From assembly GCF_000022365.1 (NCBI RefSeq), contig NC_012804.1, positions 1,860,001 to 1,924,000 on the forward strand: a stretch of 64,000 nt of DNA, in the 5' to 3' direction. A program made the translations under genes and the position numbers. Shown here in pieces: positions 16,397-22,801 of the stretch. How positions within the stretch are numbered: position 1 is the first letter of the stretch; the number at the start of each line of letters is the position of its first letter. The notes below the pieces were generated by a model. The model worked only from the letters and a program-made list of their open reading frames with translations, did not search any database and was not told where the DNA came from. The stretch is from Thermococcus gammatolerans EJ3 (GTDB taxonomy: Archaea > Methanobacteriota_B > Thermococci > Thermococcales > Thermococcaceae).

Positions 16397-17200
16397 ATGG
16401 TCAGGATAGCCATCATTGGAGGCTCCGGTGTCTACGACCCGAAACTGCTTGAGAACGTTAGGGAAGAAATCGTTGAGACACCCTACGGAACGGTCCGGGT
16501 TAAGATAGGAACCTACAGAGGAGAGGAGATAGCCTTCCTGCCAAGACACGGAGAAAAACACAGCGTTCCACCTCACAAGATAAACTACCACGCCAACATC
16601 TGGGCGCTTCACGAGCTCGGCGTCGAGAGGATTTTGGCAACTTCAGCCGTTGGCTCTCTCAACCTCGACATGAAGCCCGGCGACTTCGTCGTCCTCGACC
16701 AGCTCATGGACTTCACGAAGACGAGGCATTACACTTTTTATGACGGCGAGGACAGCCCTCACGACAGGAAGTTCGTCGCCCACGTGGACTTCACCGACCC
16801 CTACTGCCCGGAGCTCAGGAAGGCCCTCATTACGGCCGCCAAGGAGCTCGGCTTCACCTACCACCCAACGGGAACCTACTCCTGCATGGAGGGACCGCGC
16901 TTCGAGACGAGGGCCGAGATAAGGGCGCTCAAGATACTCGGCGCAGACGTCGTTGGTATGACTCAGTGCCCCGAGGCGGTTCTCGCGAGGGAGCTTGAGA
17001 TGTGCTACGCGAGCGTTGCCATAGTTACCAACTACGCCGCTGGGATAAGCAGGGAAAAGCTTACCCACACCGAGGTCGTCGAGCTCATGGCAAAGAAAGG
17101 TGAGGAGATAAAGCTCCTCCTAATGAAGGCCGTCGAGCACATTCCGAAGGAGCGCCGCTGTCCGTGCAAGGATGCCCTCAAGGGCGCTACTGGTGAGTGA
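16397..17200 (+). CDS. S-methyl-5'-thioadenosine / purine nucleoside phosphorylase
   Basis: A 267-residue trimer/hexamer-forming phosphorylase of the PNP/MTAP family, which splits methylthioadenosine or purine nucleosides with phosphate to release the base and (methylthio)ribose-1-phosphate. Motifs: IIGGSGVYDP at the N-terminus (phosphate loop), PRHGEKHSVPPHKINYHAN, and GTYSCMEGPRFETRAEIR with the purine-site region. A Cys-Pro-Cys pair sits 10 residues from the C-terminus; CxC motifs here are known from hyperthermophilic members, where they assist disulfide stability. Distinguishing MTAP from PNP activity by eye is unsafe. GGGGGAGTGAG precedes the ATG. A T-run after the stop (17203-17212) is a likely terminator. 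Confidence 0.9.
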   Translation: MVRIAIIGGSGVYDPKLLENVREEIVETPYGTVRVKIGTYRGEEIAFLPRHGEKHSVPPHKINYHANIWALHELGVERILATSAVGSLNLDMKPGDFVVLDQLMDFTKTRHYTFYDGEDSPHDRKFVAHVDFTDPYCPELRKALITAAKELGFTYHPTGTYSCMEGPRFETRAEIRALKILGADVVGMTQCPEAVLARELEMCYASVAIVTNYAAGISREKLTHTEVVELMAKKGEEIKLLLMKAVEHIPKERRCPCKDALKGATGE

Positions 17201-17202
17201 TG

Positions 17203-17212
17203 TCTTTTTTTC
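17203..17212 (+). terminator. T-rich terminator after the phosphorylase gene
   Basis: A run of seven T follows the stop codon within 15 bases (TGTCTTTTTTTCTC). Archaeal polymerases terminate at oligo-T stretches without needing a hairpin, so this is a plausible end for the upstream transcript. Confidence 0.5.
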
Positions 17213-17294
17213 TCAATTTCTTCCAAAAGCACCTCCGAAGGAATCATGAATTTTAGCCAAGATTCTCAAACGGCTTTAATGGGAGGCGGTGAAA

Positions 17295-17485
17295 TGCCAG
17301 TTCGAAGGGCTCCCAGACGTCCTTTTTGGCCATTTACAACTTTGTATTGGCCCCTTCAGGAGGAAACCTTGAACAATGAGCACGTGAACGAGAAACCTGC
17401 TTTAGAACTCACAGTTCTCAGAAAAGTGCTCCTTTCTACCAGCACTCATAAGGCCAAAGTTTGTGGTGCGGTGGCCGGGATTTGA
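17295..17485 (+). other. Doubtful small frame with a strong binding site in a 263-base gap
   Basis: Between the phosphorylase stop and tRNA-Gly a frame of 63 codons opens at ATG 17295, after GGAGGCGGTGAA. The predicted product (MPVRRAPRRPFWPF...) is basic and tryptophan-rich, then runs into the antisense of tRNA-Gly and stops inside it. Composition and the tRNA overlap argue against a functional protein; it may be a relic. The rest of the gap holds nothing I recognise apart from the T-run. Confidence 0.2.
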
Positions 17486-17540
17486 ACCCGGGCCAGCGGC
17501 GTGGCAGGCCGCTGTCCTAGCCAGGCTAGACTACCACCGC
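17464..17540 (-). tRNA. tRNA-Gly (GCC)
   Basis: Minus-strand cloverleaf: acceptor GCGGTGG/CCACCGC, anticodon stem GCGGC/GCCGC with loop CTGCCAC (anticodon GCC), T-arm CCGGG-TTCAAAT-CCCGG, discriminator A and encoded CCA. No intron. TATA at 17570-17580. Confidence 0.96.
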
Positions 17541-17569
17541 ACAGGCCCGTTAATACTCAATCTTGGCGG

Positions 17570-17580
17570 CTTTATAAATC
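17570..17580. promoter_or_regulatory. TATA box between tRNA-Gly and the pilin-like gene
   Basis: CTTTATAAATC reads as a TATA element on both strands. It is 30 bases upstream of tRNA-Gly on the minus strand and about 52 bases upstream of the pilin-like start on the plus strand; the tRNA is the clearer client. Confidence 0.6.
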
Positions 17581-17631
17581 TTTCGGTAAAGTTTTTTCAG
17601 TGCTAAGGACCTATTTACCCCGGTGGAACCC

Positions 17632-18090
17632 GTGAAGAGGGCCCAGAGCTCCTTAGAATATCTGCTGATAGCGGTTGTTGCACTTATCGTTATCGCGGTT
17701 GCCGTTAAATACACCCTGCCGGCATCCAAGGGAACTCCCATAACAGGGATCGCGTATATAGATCCCGAGCTTTCTCCTGAAAAGCCCGGCTATACGCACC
17801 CAGTAACGTGGATTGTGTACAGATACCCTGAGGGGTGCAAAGCCACAAAAAACTGCGACTTCTATGTCTCTGTAAACTTACATTATTATCCAGATAGCAA
17901 CAAATACAGAGTATATGTCTATGCCAACGGAGACGGAGACAAAATACGGGAGGTTCACGTTCGGCTGTGCAACGGAAAATCCGCCACTTGGCACTTTCCG
18001 GAGGACAAAGGTAAGATAAAAATTAAGGGAGCCCAACTAACGGAGGAGGATTTTCCGTGCGAACTCTACGTGATGGCCTACATGAGGTGA
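17632..18090 (+). CDS. Class III signal peptide (pilin-like) exported protein
   Basis: A 152-residue protein whose start is MKRAQSSLEYLLIAVVAL: a short basic leader, then the QSSLEYLL motif of archaeal class III signal peptides, cut before Q by the pilin-type peptidase EppA, then a 20-residue hydrophobic helix. The mature extracellular part is about 120 residues and beta-rich, with three cysteine pairs possible (GCKATKNC, RLCNG, FPCELY). It is therefore a pilin or pseudopilin-like surface protein. The GTG at 17632 is chosen because GGTGG is 5 bases upstream; the earlier GTG at 17623 overlaps that site. No assembly ATPase or membrane platform gene is adjacent, so it is a lone pilin gene. The tRNA-Arg promoter follows at once. 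Confidence 0.83.
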   Translation: MKRAQSSLEYLLIAVVALIVIAVAVKYTLPASKGTPITGIAYIDPELSPEKPGYTHPVTWIVYRYPEGCKATKNCDFYVSVNLHYYPDSNKYRVYVYANGDGDKIREVHVRLCNGKSATWHFPEDKGKIKIKGAQLTEEDFPCELYVMAYMR

Positions 18091-18095
18091 GGATT

Positions 18096-18106
18096 AAATT
18101 TATAAA
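18096..18106 (+). promoter_or_regulatory. TATA box of tRNA-Arg(GCG)
   Basis: AAATTTATAAA lies 30-40 bases upstream of the tRNA 5' end, immediately after the stop of the pilin-like gene. Confidence 0.65.
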
Positions 18107-18135
18107 GCGTTTCCGAGAAGGGTTAGCGGGCAAGT

Positions 18136-18213
18136 GCCCCGGTGGCCTAGTCTGGATAGGGCGCGAGGCTGCGGACCTCGAGGTCCGGGGTTCAAATCCC
18201 CGCCGGGGCGCCA
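18136..18213 (+). tRNA. tRNA-Arg (GCG)
   Basis: Acceptor GCCCCGG/CCGGGGC, anticodon stem CGAGG/CCTCG around loop CTGCGGA (anticodon GCG), T-arm CGGGG-TTCAAAT-CCCCG, discriminator G and encoded CCA. No intron. A 335-base repeat begins 3 bases after the CCA. Confidence 0.96.
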
Positions 18214-18215
18214 TC

Positions 18216-18550
18216 GAAACTTTGCCTTCGCAAAGTTTCATCAAAGTTGGTAGCTTTTTCTGAAAGGCTAAATTTTGAGTGAATTTTTCTCATTGACTTG
18301 TCATTTTGAGTGTGAGAACTTCTCCAATTGCTCCTTTTTGCAGAGGTTTACTTTTAGAATCGACGCCTGAAGGGCGTCAAGAGAGAGTAAACTCCCCTAA
18401 GAGTGCCATTTGAGTGTGTTCTCATTTAGAAACCACGAGGTTATAAGTAAAATCTATTTCCTTTGAGCCTTTTGGCTAGAGCTACGAGCTTTTGGTGAAG
18501 CTTTTTCCAAAAGCTTCCTTCGCAAGTGCTGGCGGGAGATGATGTGCCTT
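18216..18550 (+). repeat. 335-base dispersed repeat, copy A
   Basis: This stretch is homologous along its whole length to 45931-46265 (copy B). Shared exact blocks include AAAGTTTCATCAAAGTTG, CATTTTGAGTGTGAGAA, CCTGAAGGGCGTCA, CTTTTGGTGAAG and TCCAAAAGCTTCC, in the same order and spacing. It opens with a 10-pair hairpin (GAAACTTTGC-CTTC-GCAAAGTTTC, 18216-18239), has a 6-pair hairpin at 18362-18378 and a 9-pair one at 18487-18515. No reading frame is shared by the two copies. It begins 3 bases after tRNA-Arg(GCG). No terminal inverted repeats or target duplication are visible. It is either a non-autonomous element or a conserved RNA-like sequence. Confidence 0.8.
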
Positions 18551-18895
18551 TCTTGGGCGTATCCTTGTTTCAAGTAGGTTTCCTCTCGATTTGCTCCTTT
18601 AATCATTGTTTCACTCAAAAGCGCCCTTTGGGCGCCAAAAATGAGTTGAAACTACTCAGAAGAACTTCATTTAGCGGTTAAACCATTTCAAAGTTGAACT
18701 TGGTTAATACACAACTGACTTTTTGCCCGTTTGTGAGAAATGGCATTTTCGCAGCCTTTCCCAAAGGCTGTTACAAAGCTTGCTCGCCTGTGCGACGTTG
18801 AGCTTTGCTCGACGCTAGGGACGATGCCCCATCCGAATTCATCAAAAACAAAGGAGGTGATAGAGACGATAGAGGACGCTTCCACACTCCGAAAC
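18551..18895. other. Gene-free structured stretch
   Basis: No credible gene on either strand. Several perfect or near-perfect inverted repeats occur: 18608-18652 (GTTTCACTCA pairing with TGAGTTGAAAC around an inner GCGCCC-TTT-GGGCGC), GCCTTTCCCAAAGGC near 18758-18772, and a GAGC...GCTC pair near 18800. GGAGGTGA at 18852-18860 resembles a binding site but no frame of note follows it. Together with copy A, 740 bases lie between tRNA-Arg and the next gene. Confidence 0.55.
18608..18652. other. Long imperfect hairpin
   Basis: Outer arms GTTTCACTCA (18608-18617) and TGAGTTGAAAC (18642-18652) pair with one bulged T; the inner arms GCGCCC (18621-18626) and GGGCGC (18630-18635) form a perfect 6-pair stem with a TTT loop. 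Could be a terminator-like or RNA structural element. Confidence 0.5.
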
Positions 18896-18905
18896 GTTTA
18901 AATAC
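18896..18905 (+). promoter_or_regulatory. TATA box of the phosphoesterase-like gene
   Basis: GTTTAAATAC lies 48-57 bases upstream of the ATG at 18953; GGAGGTGATAAC directly precedes the ATG. Confidence 0.6.
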
Positions 18906-18952
18906 CTTGGGGCTTTTAGTTTCTTTAGGTAAGAAAAAATGGAGGTGATAAC

Positions 18953-19714
18953 ATGGTGTACGTGGCGGTTCTGGCAAACATAAACGGAAACCTTCCCGCT
19001 CTGGCGAAGGCCCTCGAGAAGATTGAGGCCCTCAAGGAAGAAGGCTATGAGATTGAAAAGTACTACGTCCTTGGAAACATCATCGGCCTCTTCCCGTATC
19101 CGGGTGAAGTTCTCGACACGCTCGACGATCTTATCAGGCATAACGTCGTCAAGGTCATTCGCGGCGAGTTCGACCAGGTCATAGCGGCAAGCGACCCGCA
19201 CGCTGAGGGACCGGACTACATTGACAGGCTCAACTACCCGGACTACATCAAGAAGGCCCTCAAGTACACGTGGGAGAAGCTCGGTCACGAGGGCAGGGAG
19301 TTCATCAGGGACCTGCCGATTTACCTCGTGGACAAGATAGGCAAGAACGACATCTTCGGCGTCTACGGAAGCCCGCTCAACCCCTTTGAGGGGCAGGTTC
19401 TTCCGGACCAGCCGACCAGCTACTACGAAGCGATAATGAGGCCCGTCAAGGACTACGAGATACTCTTCGTTGCATCGCCGAAGTACCCGGTCAACGCAAT
19501 GACGAGGTACGGAAGGGTCATCTGCCCGGGGAGCATAGGCTATCCGCCGGGCAAGAACCACAAGGCAACCTTCGCGCTGGTTGACGTTGACACGCTCCAC
19601 GCCAAGTTCATCGAGGTTGACTATGAAAACGAGAAGAAACTTATCGAGGAAAAAATCAAGAAAGAAGGTCTGCCAGAGGAGCTAATTAAAATCCTCTACA
19701 GGGGAAAGGTTTGA
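18953..19714 (+). CDS. Metallophosphoesterase-fold protein lacking metal ligands
   Basis: A 253-residue protein with the overall layout of calcineurin-like phosphoesterases of the DIHGN type, but with the metal-binding residues replaced. Where the family has D-x-H-G-N there is ANINGN (residues 8-13), the GD of the second motif is GN (41-42, LGNIIGLFPYPGEV), the GNHD motif is GEFD (71-74), and the GHTH motif is missing (FVASPKYPVNA in its place). GSPLNPFEG retains the HGSP-like strand. It should therefore not be a two-metal phosphatase; a binding or regulatory role is inferred. Excellent binding site GGAGGTGA and own TATA indicate strong expression. Compare the intact phosphodiesterase at 62006-62518. 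Confidence 0.85.
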   Translation: MVYVAVLANINGNLPALAKALEKIEALKEEGYEIEKYYVLGNIIGLFPYPGEVLDTLDDLIRHNVVKVIRGEFDQVIAASDPHAEGPDYIDRLNYPDYIKKALKYTWEKLGHEGREFIRDLPIYLVDKIGKNDIFGVYGSPLNPFEGQVLPDQPTSYYEAIMRPVKDYEILFVASPKYPVNAMTRYGRVICPGSIGYPPGKNHKATFALVDVDTLHAKFIEVDYENEKKLIEEKIKKEGLPEELIKILYRGKV

Positions 19715-19722
19715 TTTCCCCT

Positions 19723-20022
19723 TCATCCCTTCTGAAATCCCAGGTAGAACCCGGCGACAAAGGCCCCGGTTCCTGGAAGGAGCCCGAGAGCCTTCTGCCC
19801 GAGACTAACCACCTGTGACGTGACGCTTCCGGTCAAGTTGAAGAGTTTCTCCGTGTTTATCGTTATAACACCCTTCTGCTGAAGCCAGAACAGGCTCAGG
19901 ATGTAGGCCCCGATGATAGTCATTACGATCTTCATGAACTTTTTGAGGGCGTATCCAGTTATGAAGCCCGTTATCCCCCCAACCCCCAAGTCGCCGATCA
20001 TTCCGTTTATGTCGAACTGCAT
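19723..20022 (-). CDS. FUN14-family membrane protein
   Basis: A 99-residue membrane protein starting MQFDINGMIGDLGVGGITGFITGYALKK, with the glycine-rich first helix typical of FUN14 (GxGxxxGFxxGYAxKK), a second helix (IVMTIIGAYILSLFWLQQ) and a third near the C-terminus (GTGAFVAGFYLGFQKG). Function in archaea is unknown; the eukaryotic relative is a mitochondrial outer-membrane mitophagy receptor. GGTGGTGAGC precedes the ATG at 20022; the longer open frame to 20076 has no binding site. A TATA-like CTATTTTAAT lies at 20055-20064. It is divergent from padR and converges with the phosphoesterase-like gene with 8 bases between stops. Confidence 0.85.
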   Translation of the reverse strand: MQFDINGMIGDLGVGGITGFITGYALKKFMKIVMTIIGAYILSLFWLQQKGVITINTEKLFNLTGSVTSQVVSLGQKALGLLPGTGAFVAGFYLGFQKG

Positions 20023-20054
20023 GCTCACCACCACCCAAAAGTAGGGAATCGGGA

Positions 20055-20064
20055 TTAAAATAGT
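20055..20064 (-). promoter_or_regulatory. TATA-like box of the FUN14 gene
   Basis: Minus-strand CTATTTTAAT lies 33-42 bases upstream of the ATG at 20022. The divergent padR TATA (ATATTTATCA, 20101-20110) is close by, so a PadR operator in this interval could affect both genes. Confidence 0.45.
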
Positions 20065-20134
20065 TTTCTGGCCCAAAACTTTAAATTATATCGGTTTGAA
20101 ATATTTATCAAAGATGAACTAACTGGGTGAGATC

Positions 20135-20476
20135 ATGGCCAGCCCAATGGAAAGGCTACAGGATAAGGTCACCAAGGAAGTCCTCTGGCTCTACATACTC
20201 AAGCTTCTTAAGGAGAGACCAATGTACGCGTACGAGTTAAAACAGGAGATAAAAAAGGCCTTTGGATTTGAACCCGCCACCGTGAGTTCGTACGTTGTTC
20301 TGTACAAACTCGAAAAGGATGGCTACGTAAAGGCGAAATGGCAGGAAGGATTGAGTGGCAAACCCTCAAGGAAATATTACGAGCTAACACCCCAGGGTGA
20401 AAAGCTTCTCGAAGAGGGATTGGCTTTCCTTGAAGAGACCCTCTCAAAGCTCAAGGGAAACCCAAAGAAAGGGTAA
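20135..20476 (+). CDS. PadR-family transcriptional regulator
   Basis: A 113-residue winged-helix repressor. The PadR signature is visible: LWLYILKLLKERPMYAYELKQEIKKAF, then SSYVVLYKLEKDGYVKAKW, then RKYYELTPQGEKLLEEGLAFLEE with the C-terminal dimerisation helix. These proteins often repress an adjacent transporter or membrane protein gene; here the divergent FUN14 gene is the nearest candidate. GGGTGAGATC precedes the ATG. The TATA lies only 25 bases upstream of the ATG, so the leader is very short. Ligand unknown. Confidence 0.92.
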   Translation: MASPMERLQDKVTKEVLWLYILKLLKERPMYAYELKQEIKKAFGFEPATVSSYVVLYKLEKDGYVKAKWQEGLSGKPSRKYYELTPQGEKLLEEGLAFLEETLSKLKGNPKKG

Positions 20477-20505
20477 ACCGGGACAAAAAACTTTAAAACG
20501 GAGCG

Positions 20506-20661
20506 TCAGCGTCCGCCACCGCGTGGCTCCCTTGCTTTCGGCCTAAGACCCTTGTATCCGCACTTTCTGCACTTCTTGGCGCCCCAAGGGTTGGTGGCGC
20601 CGCAACGCATACAGATAAGCTTCCTAAAGATTCTTGCCTCAGCCTCTGGGAATCTCGCCAT
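20506..20661 (-). CDS. rpl40e: 50S ribosomal protein L40e
   Basis: A 51-residue basic protein starting [20 protein letters not shown], with a zinc ribbon made of Cys17, Cys20, Cys31 and Cys34 (CMRC...CRKC) and a basic tail ending in RGGGR. It is the archaeal eL40, without the ubiquitin fusion of eukaryotes, and sits in the large subunit near the factor-binding region. GAGGTGG precedes the ATG. It follows tRNA-Leu(TAA) on the same strand with 60 bases between, in which a TATA-like GTTTAAAAATT occurs at 20708-20718. Confidence 0.95.
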   Translation of the reverse strand: MARFPEAEARIFRKLICMRCGATNPWGAKKCRKCGYKGLRPKAREPRGGGR

Positions 20662-20707
20662 CTCGACCACCTCAATGATCCTGAACCGAACTTTTCATCC
20701 AGCACGG

Positions 20708-20718
20708 AATTTTTAAAC
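20708..20718 (-). promoter_or_regulatory. Possible L40e TATA box
   Basis: Minus-strand GTTTAAAAATT, 47-57 bases before the L40e ATG and just downstream of the CCA end of tRNA-Leu(TAA). It could start L40e mRNA independently of the tRNA. Confidence 0.45.
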
Positions 20719-20721
20719 CTT

Positions 20722-20809
20722 TGGTGCGGGGGACGGGATTTGAACCCGCGAAGCCCTACGGCACCGGATCTTAAGTCCGGCCCCTTTGGCCAGGCTCGGG
20801 CACCCCCGC
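20722..20809 (-). tRNA. tRNA-Leu (TAA)
   Basis: Class II tRNA with a long variable arm. Acceptor GCGGGGG/CCCCCGC, anticodon stem CCGGA/TCCGG with loop CTTAAGA (anticodon TAA), T-loop TTCAAAT, discriminator A, encoded CCA. No intron. Confidence 0.95.
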
Positions 20810-20832
20810 GCGAGGGGGAATAAAGGGAGGAG

Positions 20833-20843
20833 GGTTAAAAACC
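20833..20843 (-). promoter_or_regulatory. TATA box of tRNA-Leu(TAA)
   Basis: Minus-strand GGTTTTTAACC lies 24-34 bases upstream of the tRNA 5' end, between it and the S2 stop codon. Confidence 0.5.
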
Positions 20844-20849
20844 TTCCCC

Positions 20850-21455
20850 TCAGGTTCTGATAATCCTCATCTCGAAGTCCTCAACGGGAACCTTGAAGTC
20901 CTCCCTGCTCTCTATTTCCTTCCGGTTGTAGAGTATCTCCCTGGCAAGGATCCAGTAGATAAGCGCGAGAGCTTTTCTGCCCTTGTTGTTCGTCGGAATT
21001 GCAAGATCCACGTAGCTGAGGAAATTCTCGGTATCAACCAGGGCAACTATTGGTATGCCAACTTCAATTGCTTCCTTCATTGCCTGGTGGTCAGCCCTTG
21101 GATCCGTGACTATTATAACGTCCGGCTCAAAGAAGTTCTTGACCTGAGGGTTGGTCATGGTTCCCGGAAGGAAGCGGCCTGGAATAGTCCTGGCTCCGGT
21201 AACCTCACCAAACTTCTTGACGGGTTTTTGCCCGTAGAGCCTGACGCTGACCGCGAGAATGCTCTCAGGGTCGAACTTAGCCAGGAACTTGCCCGCTATC
21301 CTGAGTCTCTCGTCAGTCTTCCTGACGTCGAGGACGTAGAGGCCGTCCTGCCTAACGCGGTAGATGAACTTCTTCATGTCCTGGGTCTTCTGCTGGGTTC
21401 CTATGTGGACACCAGCCGCGAGGTATTGATCAAGTGGGACGAGATATTCCTCCAT
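20850..21455 (-). CDS. rps2: 30S ribosomal protein S2
   Basis: The 201-residue archaeal uS2, which binds between the head and body of the small subunit on the solvent side. Characteristic stretches: [17 protein letters not shown] near the start, [12 protein letters not shown], and [27 protein letters not shown] precedes the ATG. It follows the enolase-like gene by 15 bases on the minus strand, in the conserved archaeal order rpoK-enolase-S2. No zinc or other extra domain. Confidence 0.97.
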   Translation of the reverse strand: MEEYLVPLDQYLAAGVHIGTQQKTQDMKKFIYRVRQDGLYVLDVRKTDERLRIAGKFLAKFDPESILAVSVRLYGQKPVKKFGEVTGARTIPGRFLPGTMTNPQVKNFFEPDVIIVTDPRADHQAMKEAIEVGIPIVALVDTENFLSYVDLAIPTNNKGRKALALIYWILAREILYNRKEIESREDFKVPVEDFEMRIIRT

Positions 21456-21470
21456 CCTTCACACCTCCGG

Positions 21471-22496
21471 TTATTCCTCAAACGTTATCAACCTACCCCT
21501 TTCGCCGAGATCTTCGGCAATACGGTTGAGTTCGTTCATCTTGGCCACCGAGTCCTTCCCCAGGATCATGGCGGGGCACTTCAGACCCACTGCTAGATGG
21601 GGAAGGGCCTCGTCGGCCGATTCATATCTGGCCTCCGCCAGAATGGGAGTTATGCGCTCTGATTTAACATCGTTCACAAGGTTGTAGAGGTCTGTGAGAG
21701 TGCCGAGGTTTATAGGCTTTATGGAGAGGGCGTTGTAATAACGTCTATCTATGATTCCCCTCTCGCGGAACAAGTGCTCGCCATCGATGAACACCCCATG
21801 TGTCCCGGCTATGAGCTCAAGGAACAGCTCTTCACTTCCAACGGGCTTAACGTAGGCAATGTTGTTATCCTCAACGAGGTTCAATAGCTCTTCAGTCTCG
21901 ATCTCAGATTTCAGAGCTATGCCCAGAGAGACCTCAAGACCCAGCTCCTTCCCTGCCTCCTCAGTTGCCTCCGATAGCGCTCTTAGGGATATCGCCTCCG
22001 TTGTACCAAGAACCTTGTTCACGGCATCCACAACATCGGTGATCTCCATAATGTCGCGAACAAGCACGTAGTACTCAAACAGCTCATCCTCCGCAAACTC
22101 GAGGATCGGAACGGGGAGTTCCGTTGTAAAGGTTCCTCCAATATAACTGTAGAGGGGAAGCCTCTTAACGCTCGCGGCCGCTTTGGCAACGGCAATTGAA
22201 ACGGCCAGGGCAGTGTTGGCCCCGATGTGACTGAAATCATCAGTCCCGTCAATTTCCCACAGGTAACTGTCTATGAGCTCCTGCTCACTGGCATCGAAGC
22301 CTATAAGCTCGGGCCCTATTATCTCGTCGACTTCACTCACGGCTCTATGTGCTTCGGCTATGTAAAGGTGGGGATCCTCATCGATGGGGGCGGCGAATCG
22401 ACCAAAGCCCGAACTGGTTATGACGTCCACCTCAACCGAATACTTGCCGCCCCTGAGTACGGCCACCCTGCCGATAACGTTCTCTATGATGGTCAT
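21471..22496 (-). CDS. Enolase-like protein, probably inactive
   Basis: A 341-residue enolase paralogue, about 90 residues shorter than true enolase. The family frame is clear: VIGRVAVLRGGKYSVEVDV, HIGANTALAVSIAVAKAAA, SIKPINLGTLTDLYNLV and ALPHLAVGLKCPAMILGK. However the catalytic loop SHRSGE is replaced by AEARYESADEA, so the active-site His is gone, and the metal-binding acidic motifs are not conserved in their usual form (FIDGEHLF). It is therefore unlikely to convert 2-phosphoglycerate. It lies where many archaea keep their real enolase, in the rpoK-eno-S2 block. A structural or ribosome-related role is conceivable but unproven. A strong binding site is lacking upstream. Confidence 0.85.
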   Translation of the reverse strand: MTIIENVIGRVAVLRGGKYSVEVDVITSSGFGRFAAPIDEDPHLYIAEAHRAVSEVDEIIGPELIGFDASEQELIDSYLWEIDGTDDFSHIGANTALAVSIAVAKAAASVKRLPLYSYIGGTFTTELPVPILEFAEDELFEYYVLVRDIMEITDVVDAVNKVLGTTEAISLRALSEATEEAGKELGLEVSLGIALKSEIETEELLNLVEDNNIAYVKPVGSEELFLELIAGTHGVFIDGEHLFRERGIIDRRYYNALSIKPINLGTLTDLYNLVNDVKSERITPILAEARYESADEALPHLAVGLKCPAMILGKDSVAKMNELNRIAEDLGERGRLITFEE

Positions 22497-22502
22497 TTTT
22501 CA

Positions 22503-22676
22503 TCAGCTCGGCCTGATTACTGTGATCGGGATTATTCCTTTCTCGAACTCGATTATCGCGGCCTGAAGTGGAGTTGAGCCTTCCGGCACGTCCACTAGGA
22601 CCGGAGCACCGAGCGCAATCTGGAGAGCTCTCGCCCCGATGATACGGGCCTTTTCAAAGCGGGTGTACCTAAACAT
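22503..22676 (-). CDS. rpoK: DNA-directed RNA polymerase subunit K
   Basis: The 57-residue archaeal RpoK (Rpb6/omega homologue), which clamps the large polymerase subunits during assembly. Sequence [19 protein letters not shown] and the C-terminal [22 protein letters not shown] are the family hallmarks. GGAGGG precedes the ATG at 22676; the open frame further upstream runs through tRNA-Pro and is not coding. Only 31 bases separate its start from the CCA of tRNA-Pro. Confidence 0.96.
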   Translation of the reverse strand: MFRYTRFEKARIIGARALQIALGAPVLVDVPEGSTPLQAAIIEFEKGIIPITVIRPS

Positions 22677-22707
22677 TGCCCTCCCTCCAAGCATCCTCTG
22701 CAAATTT

Positions 22708-22785
22708 TGGTGGGGCCGCCGGGATTTGAACCCGGGTCTCCGGCACCCCAAGCCGGGAGGATAGACCAAGCTACCCCACGGCCCC
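22708..22785 (-). tRNA. tRNA-Pro (TGG)
   Basis: Acceptor GGGGCCG/CGGCCCC, anticodon stem CCGGC/GCCGG with loop TTGGGGT (anticodon TGG), T-arm CCGGG-TTCAAAT-CCCGG, discriminator A and encoded CCA. No intron. It lies between rpoN and rpoK on the same strand; TATA in the rpoN 3' end. Confidence 0.95.
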
Positions 22786-22801
22786 CCAAGAATTGCGGTT
22801 T

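Noticed and set aside
18216-18550. Insertion sequence (transposon) with transposase
   Set aside because: No transposase-like frame, terminal inverted repeats or target duplications were seen at either copy, so it is reported only as a repeat.
18842-19600. 252-codon minus-strand frame opposite the phosphoesterase-like gene
   Set aside because: Antisense shadow; the plus-strand gene has promoter, binding site and family motifs, while the antisense frame has none.
22677-22769. N-terminal extension of rpoK through tRNA-Pro
   Set aside because: The extension reads through the tRNA sequence; RpoK of normal length begins at 22676 with GGAGGG upstream.
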